Positions 36,376-48,410 are shown, counted from the first letter of the stretch. The stretch: 64,000 nt of DNA from Euryodendron excelsum (GCA_033060915.1 CM065394.1:20415501-20479500), one strand, 5' to 3'. Notes: a model not told the origin generated them from the sequence alone. Translations and numbers: made by a program.

Positions 36376-37221
36376 TACAATTTTTAGTAGTGATACTTTA
36401 CACCAAATTTCAGTTTAGGACATTGACTTTCAACTGTAACATTTAAATTCTTACACTTTTAATTTATTATAACGTTAACTTTCTGTTTAGAAAATGAAAT
36501 GGACGTATATGTAAAATTCAATCATGTTCATCCCAAAGACTCACACATATCGTACGTGAGTTGTATTGAAAGATTTTATATGAAATCTAATTACATTATA
36601 TACATAAAAAAGTTGATTATACTCATGATGTTGGAATGATCTTAGAAAAATTTGTGGTAGATTATTAGGAAAAATCATGATTTTATATTTTTACAATTTG
36701 AAAAAGACAAAGTGCATGTCATATGTAAATTATTTATTTATTTTTTTAAACAAAAGCTAGCAAAAGGTTGATATTGCAACAAATTAAATGTGTAAGGACT
36801 TAATTGTTACAATTAAAAGTGAAGGTTATGAAGTGAGATTTAGTATAAAGTGAAAGAGTACAAAGTATAATTAACTCTTTCTTTTACTTCATTTTTTCTT
36901 TTATACTTTTTTTTATTTATTTTTTACAAATTTCAAGATCCAAACATACTAACATAGTATAAAAGTTTGCCAGCCAAGGAGCTTGCTAAAAGTTGTTATG
37001 CAAGAGGGGTTGGATATATGGATAGAGAGAGAAGGAAAATTTGCTAGGTGTGAGACTAACAGTTATATCCTTATTGCAGACATATACAGATTAACTAGTT
37101 AGGACAGTACTTTTGCATGCATTTGCTGCAAGGGTTCCTTGGTCACTTATTTATTGGCATTTAACCCAAACTAAGGCTCTAAAAACTGCAATAGGGTTCA
37201 CCTTCTGTGGCAACTAATACA

Positions 37222-37884
37222 TCATAAGCCCTTAGAAGCACTAAAAGATGGAGCTACAATAACTGAAGAATAAACCTTAGAACTACCTACTGAGAGACTG
37301 CAAAGCTGATCTTTATGATCTCGAGAACCATAACCTCCAAACCCACCTGAACTCGAAGAACAAACAATGGTTTTTTCGACAAGTGTATCGAAATTGATTG
37401 AATCAGATTGTTCATCTCTACATGGAATATTCAGAGAGTCGAGAGATGATGAGGACTTAGCAAAATTCTTCATAATGGCATGTTGAAGAAGCCGATATAA
37501 CCTCGGATTCTTTCCCAATAAGTTACAGTTCTCTTGATGTGTATTCATGATTCCATGATCTGCGAAGTTGGTCTTTGCATTTCTTCCTCGCAGAAGCCGA
37601 GCAGCGCTGTCGTAGGCCAAGGCAGCTTCTTCGGCTCTATCAAAAGTTCCCAGCCATAGCCTCAGCTTCTGTGAAGAGTCCTTTATCTCAGCTACCCATC
37701 TTCCTGAGGGCCTTTGTCTCACGCCAAGAAACCCTTTTCCATGGCTGTTGCCTCTCTTTGCAAGCTTTAACCTTCTTTTCTCTCCATTTTCATGAAAGTT
37801 TTCAATTTCAAGAGCCGTTGAGGTGTGATTGCCACCTGGGTTTTGGGGTTGAGACAGAACTTTGGAGCTCTCTTTGCTATCCAT
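37222..37884 (-). CDS. AP2/ERF-domain transcription factor, ERN/RAP2.11-like
   Basis: Predicted nuclear DNA-binding protein of 220 residues, intronless, as most plant ERF genes are. One AP2/ERF domain spans residues about 50-107: [18 protein letters not shown] forms the three-stranded sheet that contacts GCC-box-type DNA, followed by [19 protein letters not shown] and [17 protein letters not shown] (Ser where most ERFs have Trp) and WVAEIKD are features of the ERN/RAP2.11-like branch, usually placed in ERF group V; this placement is from memory. A basic stretch [10 protein letters not shown] (37-45) may be a nuclear signal. The C-terminal half is Ser-rich with a GGFGGYG patch and no motif I can name. 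The start is the first in-frame ATG. It is intact, with no frameshift. The nearest gene, the GT14 at 41.2 kb, is on the same strand but 3.3 kb away. Confidence 0.93.
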   Translation of the reverse strand: MDSKESSKVLSQPQNPGGNHTSTALEIENFHENGEKRRLKLAKRGNSHGKGFLGVRQRPSGRWVAEIKDSSQKLRLWLGTFDRAEEAALAYDSAARLLRGRNAKTNFADHGIMNTHQENCNLLGKNPRLYRLLQHAIMKNFAKSSSSLDSLNIPCRDEQSDSINFDTLVEKTIVCSSSSGGFGGYGSRDHKDQLCSLSVGSSKVYSSVIVAPSFSASKGL

Positions 37885-37954
37885 TAGGATTGGAAATAGG
37901 CTGGTTTAGCATTACGAAAAGTAAAAGAATGATGCATAAGATAATGTTAGGGGA

Positions 37955-37972
37955 ATATATATATAATGGCAG
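37955..37972 (-). promoter_or_regulatory. Candidate TATA box of ERF gene
   Basis: The minus strand carries TATATATATA about 75-90 bp upstream of the ERF start codon. Position and composition fit a plant TATA box with a short 5' leader. AT-rich DNA makes chance matches common. Confidence 0.35.
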
Positions 37973-38983
37973 GTTGATTGTCTGATTGAGTTATTTTGGT
38001 TTGTTGTTTGTAAACAAATGAATTTTAAATTGGGTATAGATATATTCAATATTTGTAAGGAAGATGGAAGTAGCAACAAGCACCAGCTCAGTTGATAAAT
38101 GTTGAACACTTTAATAGACCATGGTTGGTTAGGTTAAGGGTACTATAAGATGTGAAATTAGGGTAATTAGGTGCCTAGGCAATCTGTGCCTTATCCAAGA
38201 CTAGTGGATTGTTAGTATTTACTAGTTTTCAAGAGACTTTACTAGCTAAGATGGGTCCAAAGCGTCGTTTGATTTGTTCAGCCAAATAAGAAGTATTGGG
38301 ACTAGGAGTCATAAAATTGACAATCCTAGGACTAATGGTACCAAGTAGTTGTTTATATTTGTTTGCACGTGGGATAAACAGTAAAACTAATCTTGTCTTG
38401 GACTTTCATTTTTTTCAGACTGGATTAAATATGAAAAATAATAGTATTACCCCTCACATTAGTCTCTATGATAAATAATATATATATATATATATATTGA
38501 TAGAATTTTCTAGCTAAGGTAGGTACTACCATGGACAGATTCTCCCATACCATAATAAAGGAGGCGGGAGGGGGGAAATTAGTGTAGCCAAGGAAACAAA
38601 GACTGGTAAGGCTTTGGTAGACATAATTACATAACCAACATGTCAAGATAGAGTGGAATGTCCATTTCTACATGTGTTCAACAGATTAGAGAAAGTTATT
38701 AGGTAAGACAAAAGAAGAAGAAAACAATTTTGAGACCCTGATCATGATCAATGCTATACAGATAGAAACTTTACACAAACTTCTCTAAACTGATTGGATG
38801 GAGAGAAACAATCCAAATTAATGAGGTAATACAAGTGATGTTTATCATGAACAATGCATTATTAAAATGAATATTTAAGCCAATGAATACCTAAGGTGGC
38901 ATACATCCAAGAGCCAACAAACAAAACTCACACCTCAAAAGCACAAAAACAAACAGAGCCCTCCCACGTTTCCATCTAACTTC

Positions 38984-39027
<44 letters not shown>

Positions 39028-40477
39028 TCTCATTCATATAAAAATCTTAAAAACTAATGCTTGGCATTTGTCACATAATGGGTGTCTTTGTTAGCGCATT
39101 AGAACATGGTCAAGTTACTTCCAACTTTTGCAAATTTGAATATTTGTTCTTGTCTACAACTTGTGAATCTACTGCAAATCATCAGAACACTTCACCATTC
39201 TTGTTTGATTCCTCATGCACTGCTCTCACAAGCCTTTAAATTATTTTGAACCCCTCTTAATACAAGATTTGTTCAGCGAATGTTGAGGTGACTGCACTGC
39301 AGTGATTCTCTTGATCTCAGTTTTTTAAACTCGTATATATTCATATATATGTTGAGTGCCCTCTCCTTAAGTCTATGACCCTATTGATCAGTTACCAACA
39401 AAATAGATGACACCAATGGCACCCTTTTAATACCTAAAACCTCTCTAATTGCTTCAAAATATATGTTCTTTTGTTAGTTATTGCAGCTGGAACCAGCTAG
39501 GCCCTCCCCAGCTCTGTAGAATATATACTTAGATACGTAGGTTAGTAGGTATATACCACTATTATTCCATAAACAGTGCAACCTTGATAAATAAGTTAGC
39601 TCCATTGTTGAGTAAGATTAGTTCAAGTGGTAAGTGACTTTTTCATATTGATTTTAGCAAATGGTAATTTTGCAAAACAGGCAAAAGAGTTATATACTTA
39701 TCGTTGGAACTGCTCTTACTTACCAATGGGACTGATTTGTTTACAGTTGGCTAGCGATACTTGAAAACCAATGGTATTGTAGAATTTCCCTCTCTTCCTT
39801 TCTATTCAAAGTCCTCATAAAACTTCAGATTTTCTTGACGGACGCAAATTCAAAGATGCTAGCTATAATTGCCCCGTGATCGAGAATTCTGATCGAGAAT
39901 TCTATTTCAGCAAAAGCATTCTATAGATTCCTTAATAAGCTGGCAAAACCAAGATGTGCACCTCATTTTTTGCAGTTGAAAATCGAAGTATCTTTTGGCA
40001 ATTATTTTCATGCCAATAAGCACGAAATGTAGTTGAGTTATCAAACAGAGCCAGCCCGGATTGAAGGGGCGCAGCCAGAGGTGCCAAGAATACAATACCA
40101 TCTTATCAAGTCATGCAGAACTAGGGTATATATGAGCATGGCTGATAAATATATATATCAGTGCTGCTATCATCTTGCAATGTCCTTGAGTTGAAAGTAT
40201 GGGCTAAGAACAAGCTCTGGCCTAACTAAGATCATGTTCTTCCGTATAGTTAGCTTGATATATATTGTTGGGATCCGTATCTAACAATTTAGGCTTTCAG
40301 GAATCAAACGGTGACTCAACATAGTATCAAATCTTTGGTTTCAAGAAGTCTTGCAATCAAGTCTCATACCACACATGTACTCCCCGTTTGTACACTCTAT
40401 TCTATTTATATTTTGTGCCAAGATTGCATGTGAGGAGAGTGTTAGCTCGATATGCATTGTTGAGACCCTTCTTAATA
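37973..40477. other. Intergenic sequence between ERF and GT14 genes
   Basis: No gene is supported. Microsatellites include (AT)n at about 38468-38498 and (CT)n at about 38986-39020. Short open frames such as 39057-39239 have no recognisable domain. The upstream regulatory region of the ERF gene should lie in the first part of this stretch. Confidence 0.5.
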
Positions 40478-40681
40478 GTGGCGGACCTAGGATTTTATAT
40501 GAGGGGGGGGGGCCAAAGTAAAAAACAAACTGTTCAAAGGTGAATAAGGTAAAAAATTTTAAATTTTGGGGGCCATTACACTATATATATATATTTTTTC
40601 TAAATATACAAAAATCTATGGGTTTAAAGGAAAAATTAAAAATTTTAGGGGGGCCATTGCCCCACCCCTTGTCCGAAATTG
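40478..40681. mobile_element. Short (204-bp) insertion with 10-bp target duplication
   Basis: Perfect direct repeats CTTCTTAATA lie at 40468-40477 and 40682-40691. The insert starts GTGGCGGACCTAGGATTTTA and ends TTGTCCGAAATTG. The ends show only a weak inverted match (CGGAC/GTCCG). Inside are two similar G-runs (GGGGGGCCA and GGGGGCCATT). The TSD length fits a SINE or a Mutator-like MITE. The flanking sequence joins smoothly when the insert and one repeat are removed. Confidence 0.6.
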
Positions 40682-41222
40682 CTTCTTAATAACTCAAATT
40701 TTCAGGTCAAGTATGCGAGACGGGATCACGTGTGATGGTAGTACCATTACCTTGCTATACAACTTAAATTTTTTAGTCATGTTCCCCCTAGAAAAATACA
40801 AAATGAGACAGTTGGCTGGTCAAGTTTTTCATCACATCTGGGTTTACAGAGGAAAAACAACGTATGAAGAAGGCACAGTTCTTTTTATTTTTTTTTTCAA
40901 TTCCATGTTTTGATAAATTCATGATATAGAAATAATATGTCATCTATGTCATAGTAATATGATACAAGACATATATATACATATATATATATATATTGGC
41001 TATATACAATTTACCTCAAGTGGTTTGCTCAATTGATATGAATACTATCTGCTTCATTATTCAGTGCAAAAGTAATATTCATATATTAGTGAGTGGGAAA
41101 AGGAAAGTAAAATTCATATATTGGTGTGGTAAAAGGAAAACAGAACGCAAAGGAAAGTAATCTAGTGCCCTTTCTTGTTGTACCCTAAATTCTTAAGGGA
41201 TATACATATATATATATATCAA

Positions 41223-44200
41223 TCAGTTGAAGTTCATGACCTTTGGAGCAATCCTCAATAACCTAGCCAAAGTGCTAGGCAAGAACTTCCTTGCAAACAA
41301 GAAGCAAACGTGGGCTCTCTTCCCATTGTACTCACAGTGGCTCCCATTCCTCATCCTATTCAGCAACTCAATGGTCACATGTTTTCTGCCAAAACCAAAT
41401 GGATGGTTTCCACCCCTTGACCAGTCAACCCAAGTCAAACTTCTATTTGAATTCCTCTTCCAAAACCTCAAACTCACAAATGTAGGCAGATAATGCTCAT
41501 CTGCATGACACCAAGCCGATCTACACACTCTTTGAAGTGTCGGAAAATATTTTTGGTCGGAGATTACCTCCACGGCAAGATCACGGTCCATTTCAAACCA
41601 CTGGGAGCCCTTTCGCCACTGCTCGGGCATGATTAGCGGCTTCAGTCGGGGCCTATATCGGCCGCGGCCGGTGGGGCCTCGTAAATCGTAGGCCTCCACG
41701 AAGGTTTTCGTCGAGCCTATGAGATGAGAATAAATAGTAGAGAAGTTGAAGAGGGGAATGCAAGACTCCGATAGGAGAACAAAACGTTGGTTTGAGAAGT
41801 CGAGTAAAGCAGTGGCTAATAGGCGACGCTCTGCTTCAACCATGTTGAAGTTTCCCCATTCTACTTCCTGCATTATCCACAAAAAATGTTTTTGTTTATA
41901 TTTTTATTAAAAGGGTGCATGCACCATGCACAAATCGTATCAAATAACAAATTGAGAAAGAAAATGAAATGAAAGCGGCTAGATTTATTTTGCCTACATA
42001 AGATCACAATTAAGGTAAATCGTTGAAACATTTTTCTTAATCAATTTTGTTAGTTTAGTGAAGATTAACATCTTACTAATATTGACACAAGCCCCACAAG
42101 TTTCTCTACGTTAGTTGTGTGGTAAAGCTATTACTTTGAAGCAGAAGTTGCTTCTTTTGTTAGCTTCTAGTTTGTTGGAATTACATGAATAAGCTCCTTT
42201 ATTAGGGATCTAAATCTACTTGTGGCCCGTGGGCCGCTCAAGCCCAGCTCCATACTATTATGAGTGGGCTTGGCTTAGATTTTGAAGCCCATTCAATGAA
42301 CCGGCTCATTGGGCTAGCCCCTAAAGTTGGCCCATAAATGGGTCCATAGGCCTGACCCGTTGCTGGCCCGATGATGCCCGGCCCAGCTCTGTCCAATTTA
42401 CATGCCCAATTTTTTTTAAGCCTCCTTAAGTTCACGGAGTATAAGGGAACCAATTTACGGGAATAAATAAAAGAATATTGTTCACCCACCAAGTCAACTT
42501 ATCTATAGTAAATGGTTGACCTACACAAACCAACCAAATTGTTAGAATTAGTTTATCACACCATGACTTCATGGCAATGCTGATCCCATTATTCATCATA
42601 ATGCAACGGGAAAAAAAAAAAAAATACTATACACCAAATGGCCGCATACTTATGAATTTACGTAATAAAAAAAATAAAAAAAAGGTAAATGAGTACAGAC
42701 TTGCAAGCAACAAGTTGTAAAAAAACTATCGAAAGTAGACTTCTATTTGGCTGGTATTGCTGCTAATGTGATGCCATATGACAGCATGAAAACGACATAC
42801 AAGCTGCATATAATGGCAAGTTTTCATCTTTCGTATTCAGAATTTAGAGAGTTATGCGTAAGGATCACAATTTCGTTTCAGTTACTGTTTTCGATTGGAA
42901 TGAAAATAGAAACATTTTGAAAATACTCAAAAGTACTTTTTTGCATTTTTCTCTAACTGAAAATTATGCATTTATGAAATTTTTTAAATTTGTTTTGAGT
43001 CACACAGCTTATTATTTCAGTATATTACACTTTATTTTGTTGTATATTTCACTAGTGTTTCATTTCTGTCCCTTAAGAAAAACAAATTTTATTGCCATTT
43101 TGATATAAACAAATAATAAAAAAAATTTCCTTGGTTATGTCATAATATTCAGACAAATATGTGATTGGCATATTGTACTAGATGAGGTCAAATATATGGA
43201 TTGCAAAGGGAGGTTTCGTAATGTGTTTGTATCACCACAAATATAGAAACCAACAGTTTCTTACTGGTTCCATTAAAATTTTGTTCCTTGGTTAAGTTTT
43301 GTGATTTTTTTTTTTTTAGTTGATTGGTATCAGCTGATTACCAAATATACCCGTCTTGGTTAAAGATCATAGTTTTTCTTGGTTAGATATTATTGGAAAT
43401 TGAATGATCAGCAGGAAAAATACAGTACATACACAGAGAAAAATGTAAGTGTGGGTGGCCTAGCAATATGATTTTTGGAACATTAGGACAAATTCGACCT
43501 TGGAAAACATTGTCTGAATTGATCCGAAAGGCCCTAGTTTGATCCGAGATGGGCAATGACCAATACTTACTGCTATCAGGTTGATATATGTTGCTTTTCG
43601 GAGATATTCCATCGTTTAACTAAGCATTGAAAAAGATGATTTTACAGTTTTTAGAAAGATTTTTCTTCTAATAAAGTGCAAAATCTACCAAAACAAAGAA
43701 CAATCGTCTAAACCTTACCTTGCTCAGGATTCTTCTGCCATAAAACACTGAATTTCTAGTCACTGCTCCATTGAAGGATGGATGGGAATGGACATAGATG
43801 GAGAATAGCCCTTCATGCCCTTGAAAGAATTTCTCCCATAGAGGGGCCAGTGGTAAAGGTCCTCTTGTTAAAAACAAGAAAGCAATCTTCGGAACGCTCT
43901 TGAATGGAATCCGACGAATGCGTGGGACCATTGAAGCTCTCCATAGTAACTCTTCATCTTCCATGTCATGATACATAGCGTCAGGCATCTTCTGATATTC
44001 TTTCAAGCCGCTCCGGCTGAAACTTCTTGTTTGATTAGCAATTATTGGTATGTTGGGAAGTGGTGTGGAAGTCAAAGGAGGTGCTGGGATTAGGATTGAG
44101 AGTTGATTGAGCTCATAGTTGAAGGGAAAACTTTTGAGGTTGGAACTAAATGTGATTCCAATGGCTAAACCAGTACTAAATAGAAGAAAATGACTGAGTA

Positions 44201-44276
44201 AGCTATAAAGATGCATTGGGGAACTGAAGAGCTTGGTAGTTGAGGTCGTTTGGATATGTTTCTGTTCAATAGTCAT
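41223..44276 (-). CDS. GT14 family glycosyltransferase (core-2/I-branching enzyme-like, DUF266)
   Basis: Two exons, 43719-44276 and 41223-41867, encode 400 residues, a normal length for this plant family. Splice sites AGCAAG|GTAAGG and ATAATGCAG|GAAGTA join in phase 0, turning ILSK into ILSKEVEWG. Residues about 22-45 form a hydrophobic signal anchor, so a type II Golgi protein is expected. Family motifs are [18 protein letters not shown] and FSIYVHSHP in exon 1. Exon 2 has [27 protein letters not shown] (SESC 219-222), [21 protein letters not shown] and [11 protein letters not shown] (near 334-342), and ends [11 protein letters not shown]. The family transfers sugars to glycans or glycoproteins, but the substrate here is unknown. 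The start is the first in-frame ATG, 15 bp from a (CT)n leader repeat. No defect is visible. Confidence 0.92.
41868..43718 (-). other. Intron of the GT14 gene
   Basis: 1,851 bp, GT-AG, phase 0. It holds the repeat-like segment at about 42215-42420 but no coding sequence I can support. A long first intron is usual in this family. Confidence 0.85.
42215..42420. repeat. GGGC/GCCC-rich dispersed repeat in intron
   Basis: This GC-rich island inside AT-rich intron DNA is built from GGGCC/GGCCC words (GGCCCGTGGGCC, GATGCCCGGCCC). Such sequences recur in plant genomes as pieces of transposons. I found no TSD or TIR. Confidence 0.4.
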
Positions 44277-44283
44277 TGTTGTT

Positions 44284-44290
<7 letters not shown>

Positions 44291-44340
<50 letters not shown>

Positions 44341-44430
44341 GGATACTAGTTTGAAAAAAGTGATGGTTGGCTTTGCGGGAGAGAGATGAAGGATGTTGGT
44401 TCTGGTTCTTGAAAAAGTAGTACTTGTTTT

Positions 44431-44478
<48 letters not shown>
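44291..44478 (-). repeat. Two (CT)n microsatellites in GT14 5' leader
   Basis: On the gene's strand there are two CT runs of roughly 22 repeats each (44291-44337 and 44433-44478), separated by about 95 bp. They lie 15 and 157 bp upstream of the start codon. CT-rich leaders are common near plant start sites and can influence expression. Replication slippage may change their length between individuals. Confidence 0.8.
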
Positions 44479-44481
<3 letters not shown>

Positions 44482-44756
44482 GCAAGTTAGTTCTAAGGAG
44501 CTTGTCCTTCACTTGCAATAGATTTCTAGAATTGATCTCAACAACTCACAGGCTGTTTTAAGCACAGCTATGTTATCGACAACATGATGTATGCAGAAAG
44601 GTTATCTACATATACTCATCAATATTTCTGTGCAATATTTCTCTTTATTGTTTGGTCACCAACTTATATTTTCGTGTGATTGTGAACAATGTGGCATCTA
44701 AAAATTCCACAGCTTAACAACAAGCAAATGCAGATCAGTCGCAACATTTTGGTCAA

Positions 44757-44971
44757 ACCACAAGGAGTGGCCTAGTGATTTTGTCCTCGTGTTAAGCATG
44801 AGGTCTCAAATTTGATCCCTCCTCATGTTCCCAACATTCATGCAATGTATGAAATTTACATGTATCATGTGGATGATAACTTATATGAGCCCGAGAGTAG
44901 TATGGCCTATATGAGTTTGAGAGAGTAGTTAGTTGAAAGCTTGGACAGCCTATAAGAAATAAAAAAAATTC
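44757..44971 (+). mobile_element. tRNA-derived SINE (degraded)
   Basis: An A-box-like TGGCCTAGTGA (44768-44778) and a B-box-like region ending TTTGATCCC (about 44808-44819) are spaced about 40 bp apart, as in tRNA-derived RNA polymerase III promoters. The body ends in an A-rich tail near 44958-44968. No clear TSD was found. Confidence 0.45.
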
Positions 44972-45725
44972 TGAGTCATTTTATGGACATTTTTTTTTTT
45001 GGTGGTAAGTTATGGACAGTTGTTTAGGCATCTAGTTTCACAAGAAATTGTATTTTCCTTGTCATTTGGCCATAGGGAATAAGCTTAGCATTTTTAATGC
45101 TTAAATTTTGGGAAGTCATTTGTGTTAGAACTTTTCTTCTGGTGAGCTTCTATTTTGGAGATCAAATTTTAGAAAGTCAAATTTTAGAATTTGTTTTGTG
45201 AAAAATGAGCTAAATCTGATGCTGTTATACGAGGCCTCCATGATAAGCCCAATTTGTATTGTGTTCATATGGGTATAGGCTTGTGTACATCTATTGTATC
45301 AGTGATGCGGTTGGACAGCAGTGTGGTCTTGTTTTCAGTCTAATAACAGCCTGTGAAGAGAGGGTTTTATTAGACTACTATATATATGTGGCTAAGTCTC
45401 CTCTCCACTCCTACTTAAGACAGTTTTACTCATTAAGAACTATCATATTGCGGAGAAAAAGAGGAAGATCTAGTTCTACTTGCAGTAACAGATCTATTCA
45501 AAACGAATTATACAAGTTGCAGGGAGTTTCCTCTTGGAAATTTTCCATGTTTTTCACATTCTGGATTTTGTTGATCCATTGCAAATTAAACCGGTTTCAT
45601 TTTGAGTCCACTAATTTATACTCTTAAGAGGTCCATGGTCTGCAACACTTTGAATTCAAGGGATTTTTACCTCAATTCTATTCTTAACCCACATCAATTC
45701 CATCTGTTGCCTGCACTCCCCACAA
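44972..45725. other. Intergenic sequence
   Basis: No supported gene. The open frame at 45259-45627 (122 codons) has no domain I recognise and no splice context that rescues it. This stretch lies upstream of the GT14 gene. Confidence 0.4.
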
Positions 45726-45980
45726 CAAAATATTCAATCTAACGGTGATGTCACGTTATTTTAGTGATGTGCCATCACAAATTCATTAAATCATACCAAA
45801 TGAATGTGTTAAAAGTTTAATCATCGTGACACGTCCTGAATTAGTATGGTAGTTGGAGAAAATTTCTTCTTAATTTTAGATGATTGAAAAAAAATACATG
45901 AATTTGACATGATTTGATCAGTTTGCGATTTCACATCAATTAAATGACGTGGCATCACTATTTCATTGAATATTTTCTCC
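45726..45980. mobile_element. MITE with long terminal inverted repeats
   Basis: The left end reads AAAATATTCAATCTAACGGT and the reverse complement of the right end reads AAAATATTCAATGAAATAGT. Both continue into GATGTCACGT/GATGCCACGT and TGATGTG-type words, giving imperfect inverted repeats of about 50 bp. The interior is about 150 bp with no coding potential. The TSD is unclear. Confidence 0.55.
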
Positions 45981-47512
45981 TTTCTCACATGGTGAACCTT
46001 TTGACAATAATTGAGTATATAATCACGAAAATAAGCACAAATGAGAACTATTGTTAGATCAATAATAACATATATGTAGATTCAGAAGCGCAATCCTCAC
46101 ATAACAGGATTTTATCATCCTTAAATTAGGCACACACTAGCTTTTCTTTTCCCTCTTTTTTTTTGGTTTTTTGTTTTTTTTGTGTTGAGTACTCACATTA
46201 GCTTTTTAACTATATCATTATAATAACACAGCCAAAAAAAAAAACTTATATCATCATAATAATTGGAGTGCATAGACCCATACCATATAATCACATTAGC
46301 AAATTGGACATTCTCATGCATGTCTCATAACATGTTCAATCCAAAGTCTGTTTTTTCACAAAATAAAATCAATTAATGAAAAATAATCAAACAGAAAATT
46401 CTAATAAGTATGTGATACATCAACAAATGACCAGGCTGATTCTGTTACTCATTAAACTATGGCTGAAAATCCTACCTTCCTTCAAGACTCCCTTATCAAA
46501 TTTTTTACATGATCAAACCCGTTGCAAAACCTTTTTTTCCCCAAAAAATCTCTTGTTCATTTTTTCATACGAGAGAGAAAAACTGGGGTGCAATATTTTT
46601 AATTTCAAATTAAAAAGTTTTAAAGCAAAAAATATATTATTCTTTATATATTGTTTTTGAAAAATTTCAAGTGTTATTATATAAAGTCGCTGGCTTTTCA
46701 GAAAAGTGGAAGAGTGACACAGGCTCAATTTGACTGAGATTTGTGTGTTAGTATAGATTAGTCCATTAAACAATTCAGGTTGATACATTGACAAGTTTTC
46801 AGCAATTGAGTTTTTTTTTTAAATTATTAAAATATCATAGTGCCAGTCATGTTACCAATCAATCCAATAATGTGTGCTACACAAACCTAAAGAAATAATA
46901 AATATTTGTTTTTTTTATATTCTTGAAAAAGATAATATTCGCTTGATTAACCAACTATTCTATTGACATGTGTAACTGTTGCATAATACATATCAAATAT
47001 ATATATTTATATGTATAAGTAGTGTTTACTCCGGCCTTTTATATTTTCTTTAGGTGTTCCCTACGTAGTACTCTAGATGTTTTTATATTCTTAAAATACC
47101 ACCTTGTTGGAGTAATCAAAATGGTCCACTCTATTCACTTAATGTTGTCCAATTAAGTTCTCTATTAATTATACAAGTCTTATTTTAAAAAAAATTTAAT
47201 TTATCTTTTTAATTACTAAGAATCTTAAATACAATTGAAGTCATTAAAGTCAATTCTCTCTCCTCTCCTCTTTCTCTTTTGACCGTCCATTTGTCTCTCT
47301 CTCATATCAAACTCTATTTCCACTGCTTAAGATTTATATATTCAAATAATTATTTGGATTCAATTAATAACCCACTCCAGCCCATTCTAATTGACCAAAC
47401 TTCTGATTCTTTTATTTGTTTGAATAAGTTTTTATATGAATGTGAACATTAACAAGTGTAGTATTAATATAAACAAGTATATATATGTTTCAGAAATTGT
47501 CCTTAACCTAAC
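45981..47512. other. AT-rich intergenic sequence
   Basis: No gene is seen. Open frames at 46376-46660 and on the opposite strand are low-complexity. The stretch ends where the long-LTR family begins. Confidence 0.5.
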
Positions 47513-48410
47513 TGTAAGCATCCCATATTTACTCATTCGGCAATCTCCGGTCCACATCAGTCTTTCAATAAAACATCACAGCACATGTAAACTCAAGACG
47601 GGTCTTTCAAACTCCAATCCAGTCAACTGATCACTTCTCGAGCCCAAATGAAACCATAAACATCATTCTAGGCAGCTTTTCGGGACCAGACGGTCTTAGA
47701 AACCAACGTCATCCAGGTAGCTTCTCGAAATCGCCTGATCTCAAAGACCACCATCTCATCAAATTTCAGACGGTTCACTTCTAGCGCCTGCTAGCCCGCC
47801 AATATAGAATGTCCGTCATTCAGTAGTTCACCGAGATCAGGCGTTCTTAGAGACCAACACCACTCTCATAACCTAGCTTTTTGGGACCAGAAGTTCTCAA
47901 GAACTAACACCACCTTACAGGTAGCTTTCTGAGACCGGGCGGTCCTAGAGACCAACACCGCACATGAAATTTTTCGAGACCAGATGGTCTCGGGAACCAA
48001 CGCCCAGGTCAACACTGGCGCCTGCTAGCCCGACTCGGTGAAAATGACCAAATCTACCCCTTGGGCTTCCAAGCACGTTTTGAGAAAGTTCAAAATCCCT
48101 CAAAATGGTAAGTCCACCTTTCCAAAATGTTACTAAATGAATAGGCGTACTCTGCACGCTATCCAGTCCAATTCCAGTCCCATTCCGGCTGACACCGGTC
48201 AAAATGGTTGTTTTACCCCTGAACGCCCCAACACTGCACAAACTCCACCAAACGGTAAAACACTCCCTTGAAAGCATCCTTGAACGACCAAGCATGCTTA
48301 ACACAACGCTCCGAACCATTCTTGACAATTTTCAAACAAGCTCGGTCAAAATGATCATTTTGCCCCTGACGACCTGAATGCGCCCCGAAACAACACCGGT
48401 CCTAGGTTAC
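47513..48410 (+). mobile_element. 5' part of a long LTR (U3 fragment, copy B')
   Basis: It begins TGTAAGCATCCCATATTT, homologous to the starts of copies A, C and D, and most like copy B. It contains several units of about 40 bp with the pattern AGCTTTTCGGGACCAGACGG then TC..AGA.ACCAAC (about 47660-48000). It stops abruptly in U3 at 48410, where a minus-strand LTR terminus (TGTCGCGCTCCGC) begins. The rest of this LTR is expected beyond the right edge of the window. Confidence 0.75.

Larger units (their letters stand above)
30199..36392. mobile_element. CACTA (En/Spm-like, CMC) DNA transposon, non-autonomous
   Basis: The ends are CACTACTATAAAAATAGGTA and, reverse-complemented from the right, CACTACTAAAAATTGTAGTA. 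They are flanked by a perfect 3-bp TSD ATA (30196-30198, 36393-36395), as CACTA elements make. Subterminal regions are packed with TTTGCGACGG/CCGTCGCAAA words in both orientations, the likely transposase-binding repeats. The 6,194-bp element has no open frame encoding a recognisable transposase, so it is taken to be mobilised in trans, if at all. It contains decayed exon-like sequence at 32597-33516 and a six-unit tandem array at 34502-35520. Confidence 0.9.
30172..36877. mobile_element. MITE-like element interrupted by CACTA transposon
   Basis: The left end is GGGTTAATTATACTTTGCAC. The reverse complement of the right end is GAGTTAATTATACTTTGTAC, giving inverted repeats of about 28 bp. The element's own sequence is about 512 bp (30172-30198 plus 36393-36877), split by the CACTA transposon 27 bp from its left end. 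It has no coding potential. Confidence 0.65.
29920..36955. mobile_element. Outer terminal-inverted-repeat element (interrupted)
   Basis: The left end reads ATGTTATGTTTGGATC. The reverse complement of the right end reads ATGTTAGTATGTTTGGATC. These imperfect inverted ends bracket the MITE-like element at 30172-36877. Without the nested DNA the element would be about 330 bp, a MITE size. No clear TSD was found, so this boundary pair is less certain than the two inside it. Confidence 0.4.

Noticed and set aside
41227..41493. Plus-strand frames opposite the GT14 second exon
   Set aside because: Shadows of a well-supported coding exon on the minus strand.
44273..44518. Minus-strand frame rich in Ser-Leu repeats upstream of the GT14 start
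   Set aside because: It is the translation of the two (CT)n microsatellites in the leader.
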